A stretch of 64,000 bases of DNA from Bacteroidales bacterium. Its GTDB lineage: Bacteria > Bacteroidota > Bacteroidia > Bacteroidales > Muribaculaceae. The position numbers and the translations under genes were made by a program. Below the pieces are notes generated by a model. The model saw only the letters and a list, made by a program, of their open reading frames with translations. It searched no databases and was not told the DNA's origin. Location: contig SUXH01000013.1 of assembly GCA_015061055.1 (NCBI GenBank), forward strand, positions 1 through 64,000, read 5' to 3'. Of the stretch, positions 28,201 through 37,311 are shown piece by piece (within the stretch, counting starts at the first letter, position 1; each line of letters starts with the position of its first letter).

Positions 28201-28238
28201 AAAGAAACTCTGCGATGATATCACCGCAGAGTTTCTTT
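28201..28238. terminator. Bidirectional intrinsic terminator
   Basis: AAAGAAACTCTGCG (28201-28214) is perfectly complementary to 28225-28238, a 14-bp stem with a 10-nt loop, A-rich on one side and T-rich on the other. It separates the convergent amidase and porQ genes. Confidence 0.9.
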
Positions 28239-28292
28239 ATTTTGAGAGTTGTCGTTTCAACCTTATTACTCAATATGTTGTAAAGTGAATGT

Positions 28293-29318
28293 TTATCGAA
28301 GTAGAGATGCCAGACTCATGGTGAAATTTGCCATAAATGTAGTGGCTCCTGTGTGAGGTTGAGATAATGCAATTCCCACTCCTATTGAAGATGTCTTAAT
28401 GCCGGCTCCAATAGAGAATCCTGACAAGAAATTGCGAGAATAAGTGCTCATATCGGTGCGAGTCTTGTGATTGTATCCCAACCCGACATAAAATTTATCG
28501 GAAGGAACATATTCGGCTGCAAATGTAAGGTGTCGGAAAAAATTACTACTGAAAGAGTTCTTTTCTACAAGAGGTGAAGATGTGCTACTCTGATCTTCTC
28601 GGGTGTAATATGGCAGTTCCCACTTGGTGAGATTGGTTGCCGTAATTGAAATACGAATTGAAGTGTTCTTAAGGAATTGAGAATACCCAAGTTGAATATC
28701 CCAAGGCAATCGGTCGTATTCTTCATTGAACTTGGTGAGTTGTCCACCGAGATTCTTTAATACCACTGACATCGATATTTCGTTGTCGGGGTTGTAATAG
28801 TTTAACCCTAAATCGGTGCAGAGAGCAAAAGCCGAATAGTCCTCATATTTAGACGAAAGCGCTTTCACTGTGATACCTCCACGTAGTCGGTCGTTAATGT
28901 CGTGAGAATATGAAGCCGAGAATGCGATATCGCTTGCGCTGAATGAACCTGTTATAGTACCATCAATATCAGCAGCTGTAAAATCGCCATATCCATAGTA
29001 TTGAATACCAATTGCCCAAGCATTGTGGTCGGATATTCCGTTGCCATAGCGTACTCCCATAAAATTACTTCCTCCTATATAGTGCATATAGTTGATTCCG
29101 ATTTGTTTGTCAAATTCCGGACCGAGAAGTGCCGGGTTTTGCTCGATAAGATTGATGTCATCGTCGATAACAGTAATGTTATGACCTCCTAAACCATACA
29201 CTCGACTTGAAACGGGAATGTTTAGAAAATTATAAGCATTTCCTCCATCTTGAGCCGAAATCCCAAAATTGCAAGCAGTGCCTGCTATTAGTGTTATAAT
29301 CAGATTGCGTATTTTCAT
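28293..29318 (-). CDS. porQ: Type IX secretion protein PorQ
   Basis: 341 aa. A signal peptide is followed by the family start GGNAYNFLNIPVSSRVYGLGGHNITVIDDDINLIEQNPALLG, typical of PorQ and related PorV/PorP-type barrels. Alternating amphipathic strands continue to the C-terminus (MANFTMSLASLLR). PorQ is an outer-membrane beta-barrel of the T9SS. It shuttles cargo bearing Por-type tails to the PorU/PorZ sortase complex. The presence of porQ beside several tail-bearing genes supports the view that those tails are functional. I see no clear TAnnTTTG element within 50 nt upstream. Confidence 0.85.
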   Translation of the reverse strand: MKIRNLIITLIAGTACNFGISAQDGGNAYNFLNIPVSSRVYGLGGHNITVIDDDINLIEQNPALLGPEFDKQIGINYMHYIGGSNFMGVRYGNGISDHNAWAIGIQYYGYGDFTAADIDGTITGSFSASDIAFSASYSHDINDRLRGGITVKALSSKYEDYSAFALCTDLGLNYYNPDNEISMSVVLKNLGGQLTKFNEEYDRLPWDIQLGYSQFLKNTSIRISITATNLTKWELPYYTREDQSSTSSPLVEKNSFSSNFFRHLTFAAEYVPSDKFYVGLGYNHKTRTDMSTYSRNFLSGFSIGAGIKTSSIGVGIALSQPHTGATTFMANFTMSLASLLR

Positions 29319-29592
29319 CGTGTAATATTATTGTTTTATAACGTGAAATATGGGGTGATTAGTATAAAATCGAGTTATTTTAACTTGTGTATCGGTAAAA
29401 TAAGTATAAAAATGTAAAAAAACGTGTTTAAAACACCCTGAAATGGGTGGAAATGTCGGTAAAAATGCTCCTAAAATTTAAAATTTCCTATTAAAGTGAT
29501 GATTTTGAGGCTCTTTTGTAAATAAAAATAAAACAATATTAATCAATGGAAAATATTGGTCAGATGAGATTGGAAGTTTGGAAAATGGAATA
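29319..29592. other. Divergent AT-rich gap between porQ and the TonB-C gene
   Basis: I see no ORF or RNA gene here. The only structure is CAATATT...AATATTG, a 7-bp inverted repeat with an 11-nt spacer around 29533-29557, which could be an operator. The core promoter of the rightward gene follows immediately. Confidence 0.4.
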
Positions 29593-29600
29593 TATATTTG
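29593..29600 (+). promoter_or_regulatory. -7 element of the TonB-C gene
   Basis: TATATTTG, a perfect match, with TTGG at 29570-29573 at an acceptable -33 distance. The leader is about 60 nt. Confidence 0.65.
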
Positions 29601-29667
29601 CGGGGAAAATTAATAGACAATAAGTTTCTCATATTTTTAAGAGTAGAAAATCAGTTTCAAAAGAGAT

Positions 29668-30111
29668 ATGCAAATGAAATTGTACAGAATCATATTGATA
29701 ACTATTATGTTCTTGCTTGCAATGCCGATGTCAGCACAAGTACGTAGGGTAAAGATGTGCAATCCAAAAGCGCGTGTACAAGAGGCTTATGTAGATGTGT
29801 ATGAAACTGATTATGTAGATGTTCAACCAAAATTTCCCGGTGGCGAACGTGGTCTTGTTAATTTTATTAACAAGACTCGTGAATATCCTTATGATGCTTA
29901 TATGTCGGGCATACAGGGACGAGTGCTGTGCAGTTTTATCATAAATGTTGATGGCTCGGTGAGCGATATATCGGTGATAAGAGGTTGTAATTATCAGCTT
30001 AATAGAGAAGCTGTACGTGTGATAAGTGCGATGCCTAAGTGGGAAGCCGGAAAAATGGGCGATAAGGTTGTACCTGTGAGATATGTGTTGCCAATAGTGT
30101 TTCGTTTGTAA
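29668..30111 (+). CDS. Small TonB C-terminal-domain protein
   Basis: 147 aa. A signal peptide or anchor (1-24) is followed by a TonB_C domain: PKFPGGERGLVNFINKTREYPYDAYMSGIQGRVLCSFIINVDGSVSDISVIRG, then LNREAVRVISAMPKWEAGKMGDKVVPVRYVLPI. It lacks the proline-rich spacer of a true energy transducer. With cleavage likely after SAQ it would be periplasmic rather than ExbB/D-coupled. Many Bacteroidetes carry such solitary TonB_C proteins; their role is not settled. Either ATG (29668 or 29674) could start it. Confidence 0.85.
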   Translation: MQMKLYRIILITIMFLLAMPMSAQVRRVKMCNPKARVQEAYVDVYETDYVDVQPKFPGGERGLVNFINKTREYPYDAYMSGIQGRVLCSFIINVDGSVSDISVIRGCNYQLNREAVRVISAMPKWEAGKMGDKVVPVRYVLPIVFRL

Positions 30112-30132
30112 AATCTAATCGATAGTGATGAG

Positions 30133-31551
30133 ATGAACCCTTTGGTGCAAGAATTTGGGCGTGCGGTGTTGTCGTATTTGCCTTATGAGCCAAATAGAGA
30201 GCAAAATCAGTTGATTGCCTCTCTATCTTTTTTTTGTGTAAATCAAGAGCCCGAATCACTAATGCTTATAAACGGATATGCGGGAACCGGGAAAACGTCG
30301 CTTACGGGAGCTTTAGTGAGAGCTCTTTCCGCTTTTGGGAAGAAAACGGTGCTTCTTGCTCCCACAGGACGAGCTGCAAAGGTGTTTTCGGAGTATTCGG
30401 GACATTCTGCATTCACAATACACCGCAAGATATATAGGCAAAAGAGCTATTCGCCCGATTATGGCAATTTTATGCTTGCCGAAAATAAGCACGTCGACAC
30501 GTTTTTTATCGTAGATGAAGCATCGATGATATCCAATGCGTCGGCAGAGGCGGCAATGTTTGGCACCGGGCGCTTGCTTGACGACCTTATCCATTATGTG
30601 TATAGTGGGGTACGTTGTCATCTCATTTTACTTGGTGATAATGCCCAATTACCTCCGGTGGGTTTTGTGGATAGTCCCGCGTTAAGTGTGGAGCAATTAA
30701 GAAGCTACGGATTAAAAGTGTATGAATCGCGACTCACTCTTATTGCTCGGCAAAATGCCGATTCAGGAATTCTTCACAATGCCACTATGTTGCGTAATAA
30801 TATGATTAGCAAGGAGGGGCTTGTAAAGCCTGTTCTGCATCTGTCGAAATATGATGACATAGAGGTGTTATCGGGAGAGTATCTGAGTGAGATGATAAGT
30901 GATTGTTACGGTCGCGACGGACTGAATGAAACAATAGTGATAACACGTTCCAATAAGCGCGCTACAATGTTCAATGCCGGTATACGAAACCAGATACTCT
31001 ATCGTGAAGATGAATTGGTAAGCGGCGATATGCTTCTTGTGGCTAAAAATAACTACTTCTGGAGTGAGCAATATGAGGAACTCGATTTTATCGCCAATGG
31101 TGATGTGGCTCGAGTGTCGAGGGTGAGAGGTACTCATAAAATGTATGGATTCCGTTTTGCTGATGTAACGCTTGAGTTCCCCGATCATAATAATATCGAA
31201 GTAGATGCTAAAGTTATTCTTGATGGACTGTTTAGTGATTCTCCGGCATTGAGTCGAGAACAGAGCGAACGATTGTTTACCGAGATTTATTCGGAATTGG
31301 AAGGCGACAAGCGCACTCGATATAAGGCACTGAAGCAGAATGTGTATTTCAACGCGCTTCAAGTGAAATATGCCTATACTGTAACTTGCCACAAAGCGCA
31401 AGGCGGGCAATGGAAAAATGTGTTTATTGATATGGGTTACATACCTGATGATGCCTTTACCACAATGGATTTTTATCGTTGGTTTTATACCGCTATCACG
31501 CGTGCACGAAGCCATGTGTATCTTATAAATTTTCCTTTGAATAGCAACTAA
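30133..31551 (+). CDS. RecD-like ATP-dependent DNA helicase
   Basis: 472 aa. Superfamily 1B layout: Walker A GYAGTGKTS (48-56), motif Ia LLAPTGRAAKVFSEYSG, Walker B FIVDEASM (125-132), motif III LGDNAQLPPVG, and near the C-terminus a UvrD_C_2 block, YAYTVTCHKAQGGQWKNVFI, with FYTAITRARSHVYLI. It lacks the N-terminal extensions of RecD2, so it resembles the short Dda/RecD-like helicases common in Bacteroidetes. It is probably a 5'-3' helicase in DNA repair or replication restart. It lies 21 nt after the TonB-C gene. Confidence 0.92.
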   Translation: MNPLVQEFGRAVLSYLPYEPNREQNQLIASLSFFCVNQEPESLMLINGYAGTGKTSLTGALVRALSAFGKKTVLLAPTGRAAKVFSEYSGHSAFTIHRKIYRQKSYSPDYGNFMLAENKHVDTFFIVDEASMISNASAEAAMFGTGRLLDDLIHYVYSGVRCHLILLGDNAQLPPVGFVDSPALSVEQLRSYGLKVYESRLTLIARQNADSGILHNATMLRNNMISKEGLVKPVLHLSKYDDIEVLSGEYLSEMISDCYGRDGLNETIVITRSNKRATMFNAGIRNQILYREDELVSGDMLLVAKNNYFWSEQYEELDFIANGDVARVSRVRGTHKMYGFRFADVTLEFPDHNNIEVDAKVILDGLFSDSPALSREQSERLFTEIYSELEGDKRTRYKALKQNVYFNALQVKYAYTVTCHKAQGGQWKNVFIDMGYIPDDAFTTMDFYRWFYTAITRARSHVYLINFPLNSN

Positions 31552-31566
31552 TTCGACTACTTTGTG

Positions 31567-31574
31567 TAACTTTG
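31567..31574 (+). promoter_or_regulatory. -7 element of the DUF3822-rsmD operon
   Basis: TAACTTTG, a perfect match, 27 nt before the ATG at 31601. Confidence 0.65.
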
Positions 31575-31600
31575 TGAAATAAAACATTAGTTACACTGAT

Positions 31601-32437
31601 ATGAGCAACTTGTCGAGTACCACACAGGATATTGTAATACAGCACCCCGAACGATGGACGCTGATATTGCGTGTGGGTTATAGTGCGGTGAAATTCATAA
31701 TGTATTGTGATGACATTGAGAATTCATTGATAAGTCGAGAGCTACCGTTGAATCTTGATATGAATGATTACTTGAAGGCATTGGAAAATTGTATCTATGA
31801 TAATCCGGTGCTGATACAAGATTTCAAAACTATTGCCGTATCGGTGGCATCTCGTCACTTTGTGATACTCCCCGATGAGATGTGTGCTGACGACACTATG
31901 CTTGATGTGGTAGACTATATGTATGTCGACGACGACGGAGATAGAGAACAATGTCAATTAGAGGGAACCGGAGCTTCTATAGCTTATACGTTGCCACATG
32001 GAGTGATTTCCTTTCTTCAACGCACATTCAATATGCCTAAGATAGTGCATCATCTTACGCCATTAGTGAGATATTCCACTATTAAAAGCGAAAAGAGCAG
32101 AATGACAAAAATGTTGGTGCATATAAGTGATAGTGAAATGGATATGTGTGTAATGCGAAATGGCGAACTTATGATGGCTAATACATTCACTTGTCGTAAT
32201 GTCGATGAAATGCAATACTATATCCTTAATGCATGGCAAAACTTATCGCTCGATGTGATGAATGATGAATTGCAGTTGAGTGGAGATAAGGCTGTGCGTG
32301 ATGAACTTATGCCGCACTTGAGAAAATATATATCTTACGTTATGCCTATAATTTTTCCTGCTTCGGCTATGAAAATAGGGCAAGATGCAATAAAAGCACC
32401 ATTTGATTTAATTTTGTTGTCACAATGCGTATTATAA
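31601..32437 (+). CDS. DUF3822 family protein
   Basis: 278 aa, cytoplasmic. The length, the gene order directly before rsmD, and blocks such as FKTIAVSVASRHFVILPDEM, TLPHGVISFLQRTF and FTCRNVDEMQYYILNAWQNLSLD identify the Bacteroidetes-specific DUF3822 family. The fold is thought to resemble actin/FtsA-type ATPases, but I see no clear nucleotide motif and the function is unknown. The 3' end overlaps rsmD by 13 nt, suggesting coupling. Confidence 0.85.
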   Translation: MSNLSSTTQDIVIQHPERWTLILRVGYSAVKFIMYCDDIENSLISRELPLNLDMNDYLKALENCIYDNPVLIQDFKTIAVSVASRHFVILPDEMCADDTMLDVVDYMYVDDDGDREQCQLEGTGASIAYTLPHGVISFLQRTFNMPKIVHHLTPLVRYSTIKSEKSRMTKMLVHISDSEMDMCVMRNGELMMANTFTCRNVDEMQYYILNAWQNLSLDVMNDELQLSGDKAVRDELMPHLRKYISYVMPIIFPASAMKIGQDAIKAPFDLILLSQCVL

Positions 32438-32976
32438 GAGGAAAATACGGACGTCGTAGATTTGATGTGCCGAATAATATCACAGCTCGCCCGACTACCG
32501 ATTTTGCGCGCGAGAATATCTTTAATGTACTTGAGAATATAGTTGATTTTGAGGAATGCGAGGCTCTAGACCTATTTGCAGGGACGGGAGCTATAAGCTT
32601 TGAGTTCTTGTCGCGAGGTTGCACTCAAGTAACTTGTGTCGAAAAGAGTGCAATCCAGTACGGATTTATCAAGAAGGTGAAGGATATACTCAAAGATGAT
32701 AATTTGGTAATGGTGAAAGGTGATGTGTTTCGTTTTGTGGATACGGCAGCTCGCAAATATGATATTATTTTTGCCGATCCACCTTATGACTTGCCTAATT
32801 TTGCCGAAGTTCCCGAGCGCATATTGGCATCTAAAATGCTCAAAGATGATACAATCATAATAATAGAACATTCCAAGAAATACGATTTCTCTCATTTGCC
32901 TCATTTCTATGAACATCGCACCTATGGAAGTGTGAATTTCTCTATTTTTAGAATAGGGTATAAAGATGAGGAATAA
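32425..32976 (+). CDS. rsmD: 16S rRNA (guanine-966-N2)-methyltransferase RsmD
   Basis: 183 aa. It starts MRIIRGKYGRRRFDVPN, the usual RsmD N-terminus, with RPTTDFARENIFNVL next. SAM-binding motif I is ALDLFAGTGAISFEFLSRG, and the catalytic N6/N2 methyltransferase motif is IIFADPPYDLP. It methylates G966 of 16S rRNA on the 30S subunit. It is coupled to the DUF3822 gene, as in other Bacteroidetes. Confidence 0.95.
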   Translation: MRIIRGKYGRRRFDVPNNITARPTTDFARENIFNVLENIVDFEECEALDLFAGTGAISFEFLSRGCTQVTCVEKSAIQYGFIKKVKDILKDDNLVMVKGDVFRFVDTAARKYDIIFADPPYDLPNFAEVPERILASKMLKDDTIIIIEHSKKYDFSHLPHFYEHRTYGSVNFSIFRIGYKDEE

Positions 32977-32992
32977 AAGATGATATAAATAA

Positions 32993-33907
32993 ATGTCACA
33001 AAAGGATAAAATGCAAAATTCTGTAGCATTAAGGTTGAAAGGTATTATTGCAGGAATAATAGGAGCCGGATTTTTTGGATTTATACCGGTGTTCAGTAAA
33101 CCCGTACTTTCGGCAGGGGTGTCGCCTACGTGTTTGTTGTTTTATCGTTTCGCAATTGCATCGTTAATTATTGCAATAATGTCGGGTGTGCGTCGAGAAT
33201 CCATCACATTACCAAAAAACTGCCGTAAATGTATGTCCTTGATAGCTGTGCTTTATTGCTTTTCGGGCGGTTTTCTTGTGTGGGGATTCAACTTTATGAG
33301 CGGAGGGGTTACCGAAGTGTTGCATTTCACCTATCCTGTGTGGGTGATGCTTATTCTGCTCATTTTCTTTAAAGAGAAGATACGAATATCGAGTGCTATT
33401 GCCATTATAATAGCTATAGTGGGTATATACTGCTTGGGCGTGCTTGGAGGCAGTGATGCTTTTATGCCGGGAGCCAATAGAGTGGCAGGTGTAGTGATAG
33501 TGGTGACTTCGGGACTTGTCTGCGGGTCGTATATAGTGGCTATAAACAAGAGTAACGCACGTGACTTGTCGTCGATGCGTTTGTCGTTTTGGATGTTGTC
33601 GCTCAGTGCAGTAATTTTTCTGTTTGTGAGCTTGGTTAGTGGAACGTTCCAAGTGATATCGGATATATATCTGTTGGGTAATCTTGTGGGGCTCGCTCTT
33701 GTTGCTACAGTGCTCAGCAATGTGTTTCAAGTGTATTCGATAAAATATATAGGAAGTACACAAGCTGCAATATTGGGAGCTGTAGAGCCTGCAACAGGAG
33801 TCGTGATGTGTGTTATTCTTTTTGATGAAGTGTTGAACACTCCTATCCTTATCGGTATCGCCTTGATTTTTGTAGCTGTAATGATAGTTGTAACTCGTAA
33901 CAAATAA
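32993..33907 (+). CDS. EamA/DMT-superfamily transporter
   Basis: 304 aa with ten predicted transmembrane helices arranged as two EamA repeats (about 18-150 and 165-300). Landmarks are GAGFFGFIPVFSKPVL, LLFYRFAIASLIIAIM, VTEVLHFTYPVWVMLILLIFFKEK and, in repeat two, GSTQAAILGAVEPATGVVMCVILFDEVL. Members export metabolites or amino acids; the substrate is not deducible. It lies 16 nt after rsmD and probably belongs to the same transcript. The second Met (33011) is an alternative start. Confidence 0.92.
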   Translation: MSQKDKMQNSVALRLKGIIAGIIGAGFFGFIPVFSKPVLSAGVSPTCLLFYRFAIASLIIAIMSGVRRESITLPKNCRKCMSLIAVLYCFSGGFLVWGFNFMSGGVTEVLHFTYPVWVMLILLIFFKEKIRISSAIAIIIAIVGIYCLGVLGGSDAFMPGANRVAGVVIVVTSGLVCGSYIVAINKSNARDLSSMRLSFWMLSLSAVIFLFVSLVSGTFQVISDIYLLGNLVGLALVATVLSNVFQVYSIKYIGSTQAAILGAVEPATGVVMCVILFDEVLNTPILIGIALIFVAVMIVVTRNK

Positions 33908-33933
33908 CTGTTGGATAGTTAATCGGTTGTAAA

Positions 33934-33966
33934 TTTGTGAGATATAGTAAATTTTAGTAATTTTGC
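33934..33966 (+). promoter_or_regulatory. Promoter of the secreted GH13 gene
   Basis: TTTG (33934-33937) and TAATTTTG (33958-33965) are separated by 20 nt, a textbook Bacteroidetes -33/-7 arrangement. The leader is about 40 nt. Confidence 0.8.
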
Positions 33967-34013
33967 GACCCAAGCCTATGATATTTAAATAAACCTATAT
34001 AAACTATATTGTT

Positions 34014-36881
34014 ATGTTAAGAATTAAAACGCTTTTATTTACATTGTTTATGGCGTTAGCTTACGCATTAAATGCGCAAGTAGTGTACACTGAGCCGCCT
34101 GTGATTCAACAATCAACTAAGAATTTTACTGTTTATTTCAATGCTGCTGAGGGAACTGCCGGATTGAAAGGCTATACCGGTGATGTATATGCACACACAG
34201 GTGTAATTACAACAGCAAGTAGCTCCGGTAGCGACTGGAAACATGCCCCATCGTGGGGAGACAATGACGATAAGTATAAACTTACTCGTGTAAGTGGCGA
34301 CTTATATGCTCTAAAGATTAACGATATTAAGGAATATTATGGCGTAGGTGCTTCTGAAGTAGTGAAGCAGCTTGCTTTCGTGTTTCGTGCATCTGATAAC
34401 AGTCTTGAAGGAAAGGAAACCGGAGGAAAGGATATTTATGTAGACGTACATGAAGATGGTCTTGCTATTTCTCTTGTAACAACTTCGGCTAATGTGTTCT
34501 CTGTAGCAAATAATAAGGTTGATTTCACTGTGTATAGCACAATGGACGCTGATATTGCATTATATATCAACGATATGAACTCAACACCTGCTGCTACCGG
34601 TAAGGGTACTAAGCTTACTTATTCACACACTTTCGCTCAAGGGGACTACACTGTCTATGCAACAGTATCGGCAAACGGACAGACTCTAACAGATAAAATA
34701 GATTTGTGTTGCCGAAGCAATTCTCAAGCAGTTAACTATAGTGGAGAATTGAAACAAGGTGCTAATGCAAATGCCGATGGTAGTGTTACATTCTGTCTGT
34801 ATGCTCCAAACAAGAGCAACGTGATGCTTGTGGGCGAATGGAACGACTATAAGTTCACAAATGCCCAAATGATGAATTATCAAGGTAATCGTTACTTCTG
34901 GTACACTGTGCCTGCGGGTGTAATCGACTTGAATAAGGAATATGCTTATTGGTTTATCGTTGATGATAATATTCACGTGGGCGACCCTTATGCAAAACTT
35001 GTCCTTGACCCTTGGAATGATAAGTGGATTAACGAATGGAGTGAAGTTTATCCTAACTTGAAAGAATATCCTGAAAAGGCTAATGGAAACTTCATTGTAT
35101 CTGTGTTCGATGCTAAGGCTGATGAATATAATTGGGAAGTAAAGGACTTTAAGGCTCCTAAGAAAGATGAACTTATTATATATGAATTACTTCTTCGTGA
35201 CTTTGCAAGAAGAGAAGTTACTGTAACCGACGATAATGGTGTGCCAATGTTGACTCAAAAGGCAGGTACTCTTGAAACTGCAATGCAACATCTTGACTAT
35301 TTGCAAGAACTTGGTGTGAATGCAATCGAACTTATGCCTATTCAAGAGTTTGCGGGCAATAACTCTTGGGGATATAATCCTAACTTCTATTTTGCACCCG
35401 ATAAGGCTTATGGTACACGTGATATGTACAAGAAATTTATCGATGAATGCCACAAGCGCGGTATGGCTGTAATCCTTGATATCGTGTTTAATCACGCCGA
35501 TAATCACCCATGGTGTACTATGTATTGGGACTCAAAGGCAACTCCTTATGCAAAACCTTCTTCTGATAATCCATTCTTCAATGTGGATGCTCCTCACAAT
35601 TGGAGTGTGTTTAACGACTGGAAGCAAGAAAATCCTGATGTGCAACAATACTTCTGCGACGTGTTGAAATATTGGATTGAAACTTATAAGATCGATGGTT
35701 ATCGTTTCGACTTGGCTAAGGGTATGGGTGCTTCAAATAGTTATGCAAGCGACTATGATGCAAGTAAGTATAATTCTTCACGTGTAGTGATAATGAAGAA
35801 ATATACCGATGCAATCAAGGCTGCTAACCCTAATGCTCATGCTATCTATGAATACTTCGTTGATAGCAAGGAAGAGGATGAAATGGCTAATTATGGCGGT
35901 CTTTCTTGGAATAAGCAAACTCACAACTTTGCCAATGCTGCGAGTGGAACTTCATCGGGTAGCTCATTTGCCGGAATGAATGCTTATGGTAAGGTAAGTT
36001 ATATGGAAAGCCACGATGAAGAGCGTGTGGGTTATAGCGCATCTCAAAGTTCGGTTTCGGCAATTAAGAGTTTGTCTAATCGCTTGAAACGTCTTGGCTC
36101 GGTAGCGGCATTTATGATTATGTCGCCGGGTGCAAGAATGATTTGGCAATTCGGTGAATTGGGTTATGATATCTCAGGTGGTAATGGCGACACAAGTGAA
36201 AAGGATTCTCCTTGGGGTTGGATTGATTCTAATTCTACATCGGGCGATTTCAAATATGTTAAAGCTCGTGAAGGCTTGTTGACATCTTACAAGGAACTAT
36301 TGGCTATTCGTCGTCATAATAGCGATTTGTTTGATATTGCTAATCGAAATGACAATAGTAAGTTCAGTTGGAGTGTTTCGGATGCAAATTGGGCAAATGG
36401 TCGTTTCATCACATTAAGAAATAGCGCAAAGACTAAAGAAATGGTTGTTGCAATGAATCCGGGTACAACAAAGGCAACATTCAACTATACATTTGATAAT
36501 CCTAACGGTAATTATTACATTAACTCACAGTCTTACGCATCTTCGGGTGTAGCGTTCGATGCTAAGAATGGTAAGATTACTCTGCCTGCACACGCTTATG
36601 TGGTGATTTCTAACATAGAAAACGCTATGAGTGGCGTGGAAGATGTAGTGGACGGTTTGACTGAAACTAAGGTGAAAGTTTATCCTAATCCGGCTACCGA
36701 TTATGTAACAATAGAAGGTGAAGGCGTAAAAGCAGTGGAAATATATTCATTGGCAGGTGCATTGGTTGCGTCTGAAAAAGCAGAAACAACAATCAATGTG
36801 AGCGATCTTGCTAAGGGTACTTACTTGGTGAAGGTTGTTACTAATGATGGTGTAAAGGTTGAAAAACTTATAAAGAAGTAA
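34014..36881 (+). CDS. Secreted multidomain GH13 alpha-amylase with sorting tail
   Basis: 955 aa. A signal peptide ends in NAQ. Two or three N-terminal beta-sandwich modules come next, including a CBM48/E-set-like one (VTFCLYAPNKSNVMLVGEWNDY). The GH13 barrel spans about 385-780: MPIQEFAGNNSWGYNP, VILDIVFNHAD, DGYRFDLAKG with nucleophile D566, IYEYF with acid/base E613, and ESHDEERV with D668. A C domain and a Por-type tail (VYPNPATDYVTIEGEG, then GTYLVKVVTNDG) complete it. It should act on alpha-glucans outside the cell or at the surface. It is monocistronic. Confidence 0.93.
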   Translation: MLRIKTLLFTLFMALAYALNAQVVYTEPPVIQQSTKNFTVYFNAAEGTAGLKGYTGDVYAHTGVITTASSSGSDWKHAPSWGDNDDKYKLTRVSGDLYALKINDIKEYYGVGASEVVKQLAFVFRASDNSLEGKETGGKDIYVDVHEDGLAISLVTTSANVFSVANNKVDFTVYSTMDADIALYINDMNSTPAATGKGTKLTYSHTFAQGDYTVYATVSANGQTLTDKIDLCCRSNSQAVNYSGELKQGANANADGSVTFCLYAPNKSNVMLVGEWNDYKFTNAQMMNYQGNRYFWYTVPAGVIDLNKEYAYWFIVDDNIHVGDPYAKLVLDPWNDKWINEWSEVYPNLKEYPEKANGNFIVSVFDAKADEYNWEVKDFKAPKKDELIIYELLLRDFARREVTVTDDNGVPMLTQKAGTLETAMQHLDYLQELGVNAIELMPIQEFAGNNSWGYNPNFYFAPDKAYGTRDMYKKFIDECHKRGMAVILDIVFNHADNHPWCTMYWDSKATPYAKPSSDNPFFNVDAPHNWSVFNDWKQENPDVQQYFCDVLKYWIETYKIDGYRFDLAKGMGASNSYASDYDASKYNSSRVVIMKKYTDAIKAANPNAHAIYEYFVDSKEEDEMANYGGLSWNKQTHNFANAASGTSSGSSFAGMNAYGKVSYMESHDEERVGYSASQSSVSAIKSLSNRLKRLGSVAAFMIMSPGARMIWQFGELGYDISGGNGDTSEKDSPWGWIDSNSTSGDFKYVKAREGLLTSYKELLAIRRHNSDLFDIANRNDNSKFSWSVSDANWANGRFITLRNSAKTKEMVVAMNPGTTKATFNYTFDNPNGNYYINSQSYASSGVAFDAKNGKITLPAHAYVVISNIENAMSGVEDVVDGLTETKVKVYPNPATDYVTIEGEGVKAVEIYSLAGALVASEKAETTINVSDLAKGTYLVKVVTNDGVKVEKLIKK

Positions 36882-36902
36882 TATCTGCGTGATATAATAT
36901 AG

Positions 36903-36946
36903 GAATAGGCGATGTGTCGTGAAAGATACATCGCCTATTCTTGTTT
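36903..36946 (+). terminator. Intrinsic terminator of the secreted GH13 gene
   Basis: GAATAGGCGATGTGTC (36903-36918) pairs with GATACATCGCCTATTC (36925-36940), with one G-U pair, followed by TTGTTTG. The A-rich left side lets it also work for the leftward gene ending at 36965. Confidence 0.88.
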
Positions 36947-36964
36947 GACTATGTTTTAGGGAGG

Positions 36965-37279
36965 TTAATCCGGTATTAATGATCGCACTGTTTGCACTGT
37001 GAGTATAATAGAACCTACTACAAGTGCGAGGATATAGATAAGTGAGCGCACAGTGATTACATCGAAGAAGTCGGTGTGGAACAGATACACCCAACATATT
37101 CCACACAAAAACATACTTATAGCATATATCCATTTCTCAATGGAATATACGTTTGTAGTAGGTTCTTCTTCGGGCAAGCGATTAAGTACACGACGTGTAA
37201 ACCAAGGGTTTTCCCCCGATTTATGTGCCTTTTCTTTGAAAAGCTTCTTGAATTCTATGTCGTTAAAATCTTCTTTCAT
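36965..37279 (-). CDS. Small two-helix membrane protein paired with an ECF sigma factor
   Basis: 104 aa. A charged N-terminus (MKEDFNDIEFKKLFKEKAHKSGENPWFTRRVLNRLP) precedes two transmembrane helices (about 48-66 and 77-98). It follows the sigma gene by 32 nt. Size, topology and position fit a membrane-bound anti-sigma factor, but no ZAS or other named anti-sigma motif is visible, so the role is inference. Confidence 0.8.
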   Translation of the reverse strand: MKEDFNDIEFKKLFKEKAHKSGENPWFTRRVLNRLPEEEPTTNVYSIEKWIYAISMFLCGICWVYLFHTDFFDVITVRSLIYILALVVGSIILTVQTVRSLIPD

Positions 37280-37311
37280 AATTATTCTTATCCAAAGTTA
37301 GTAAAAATATT

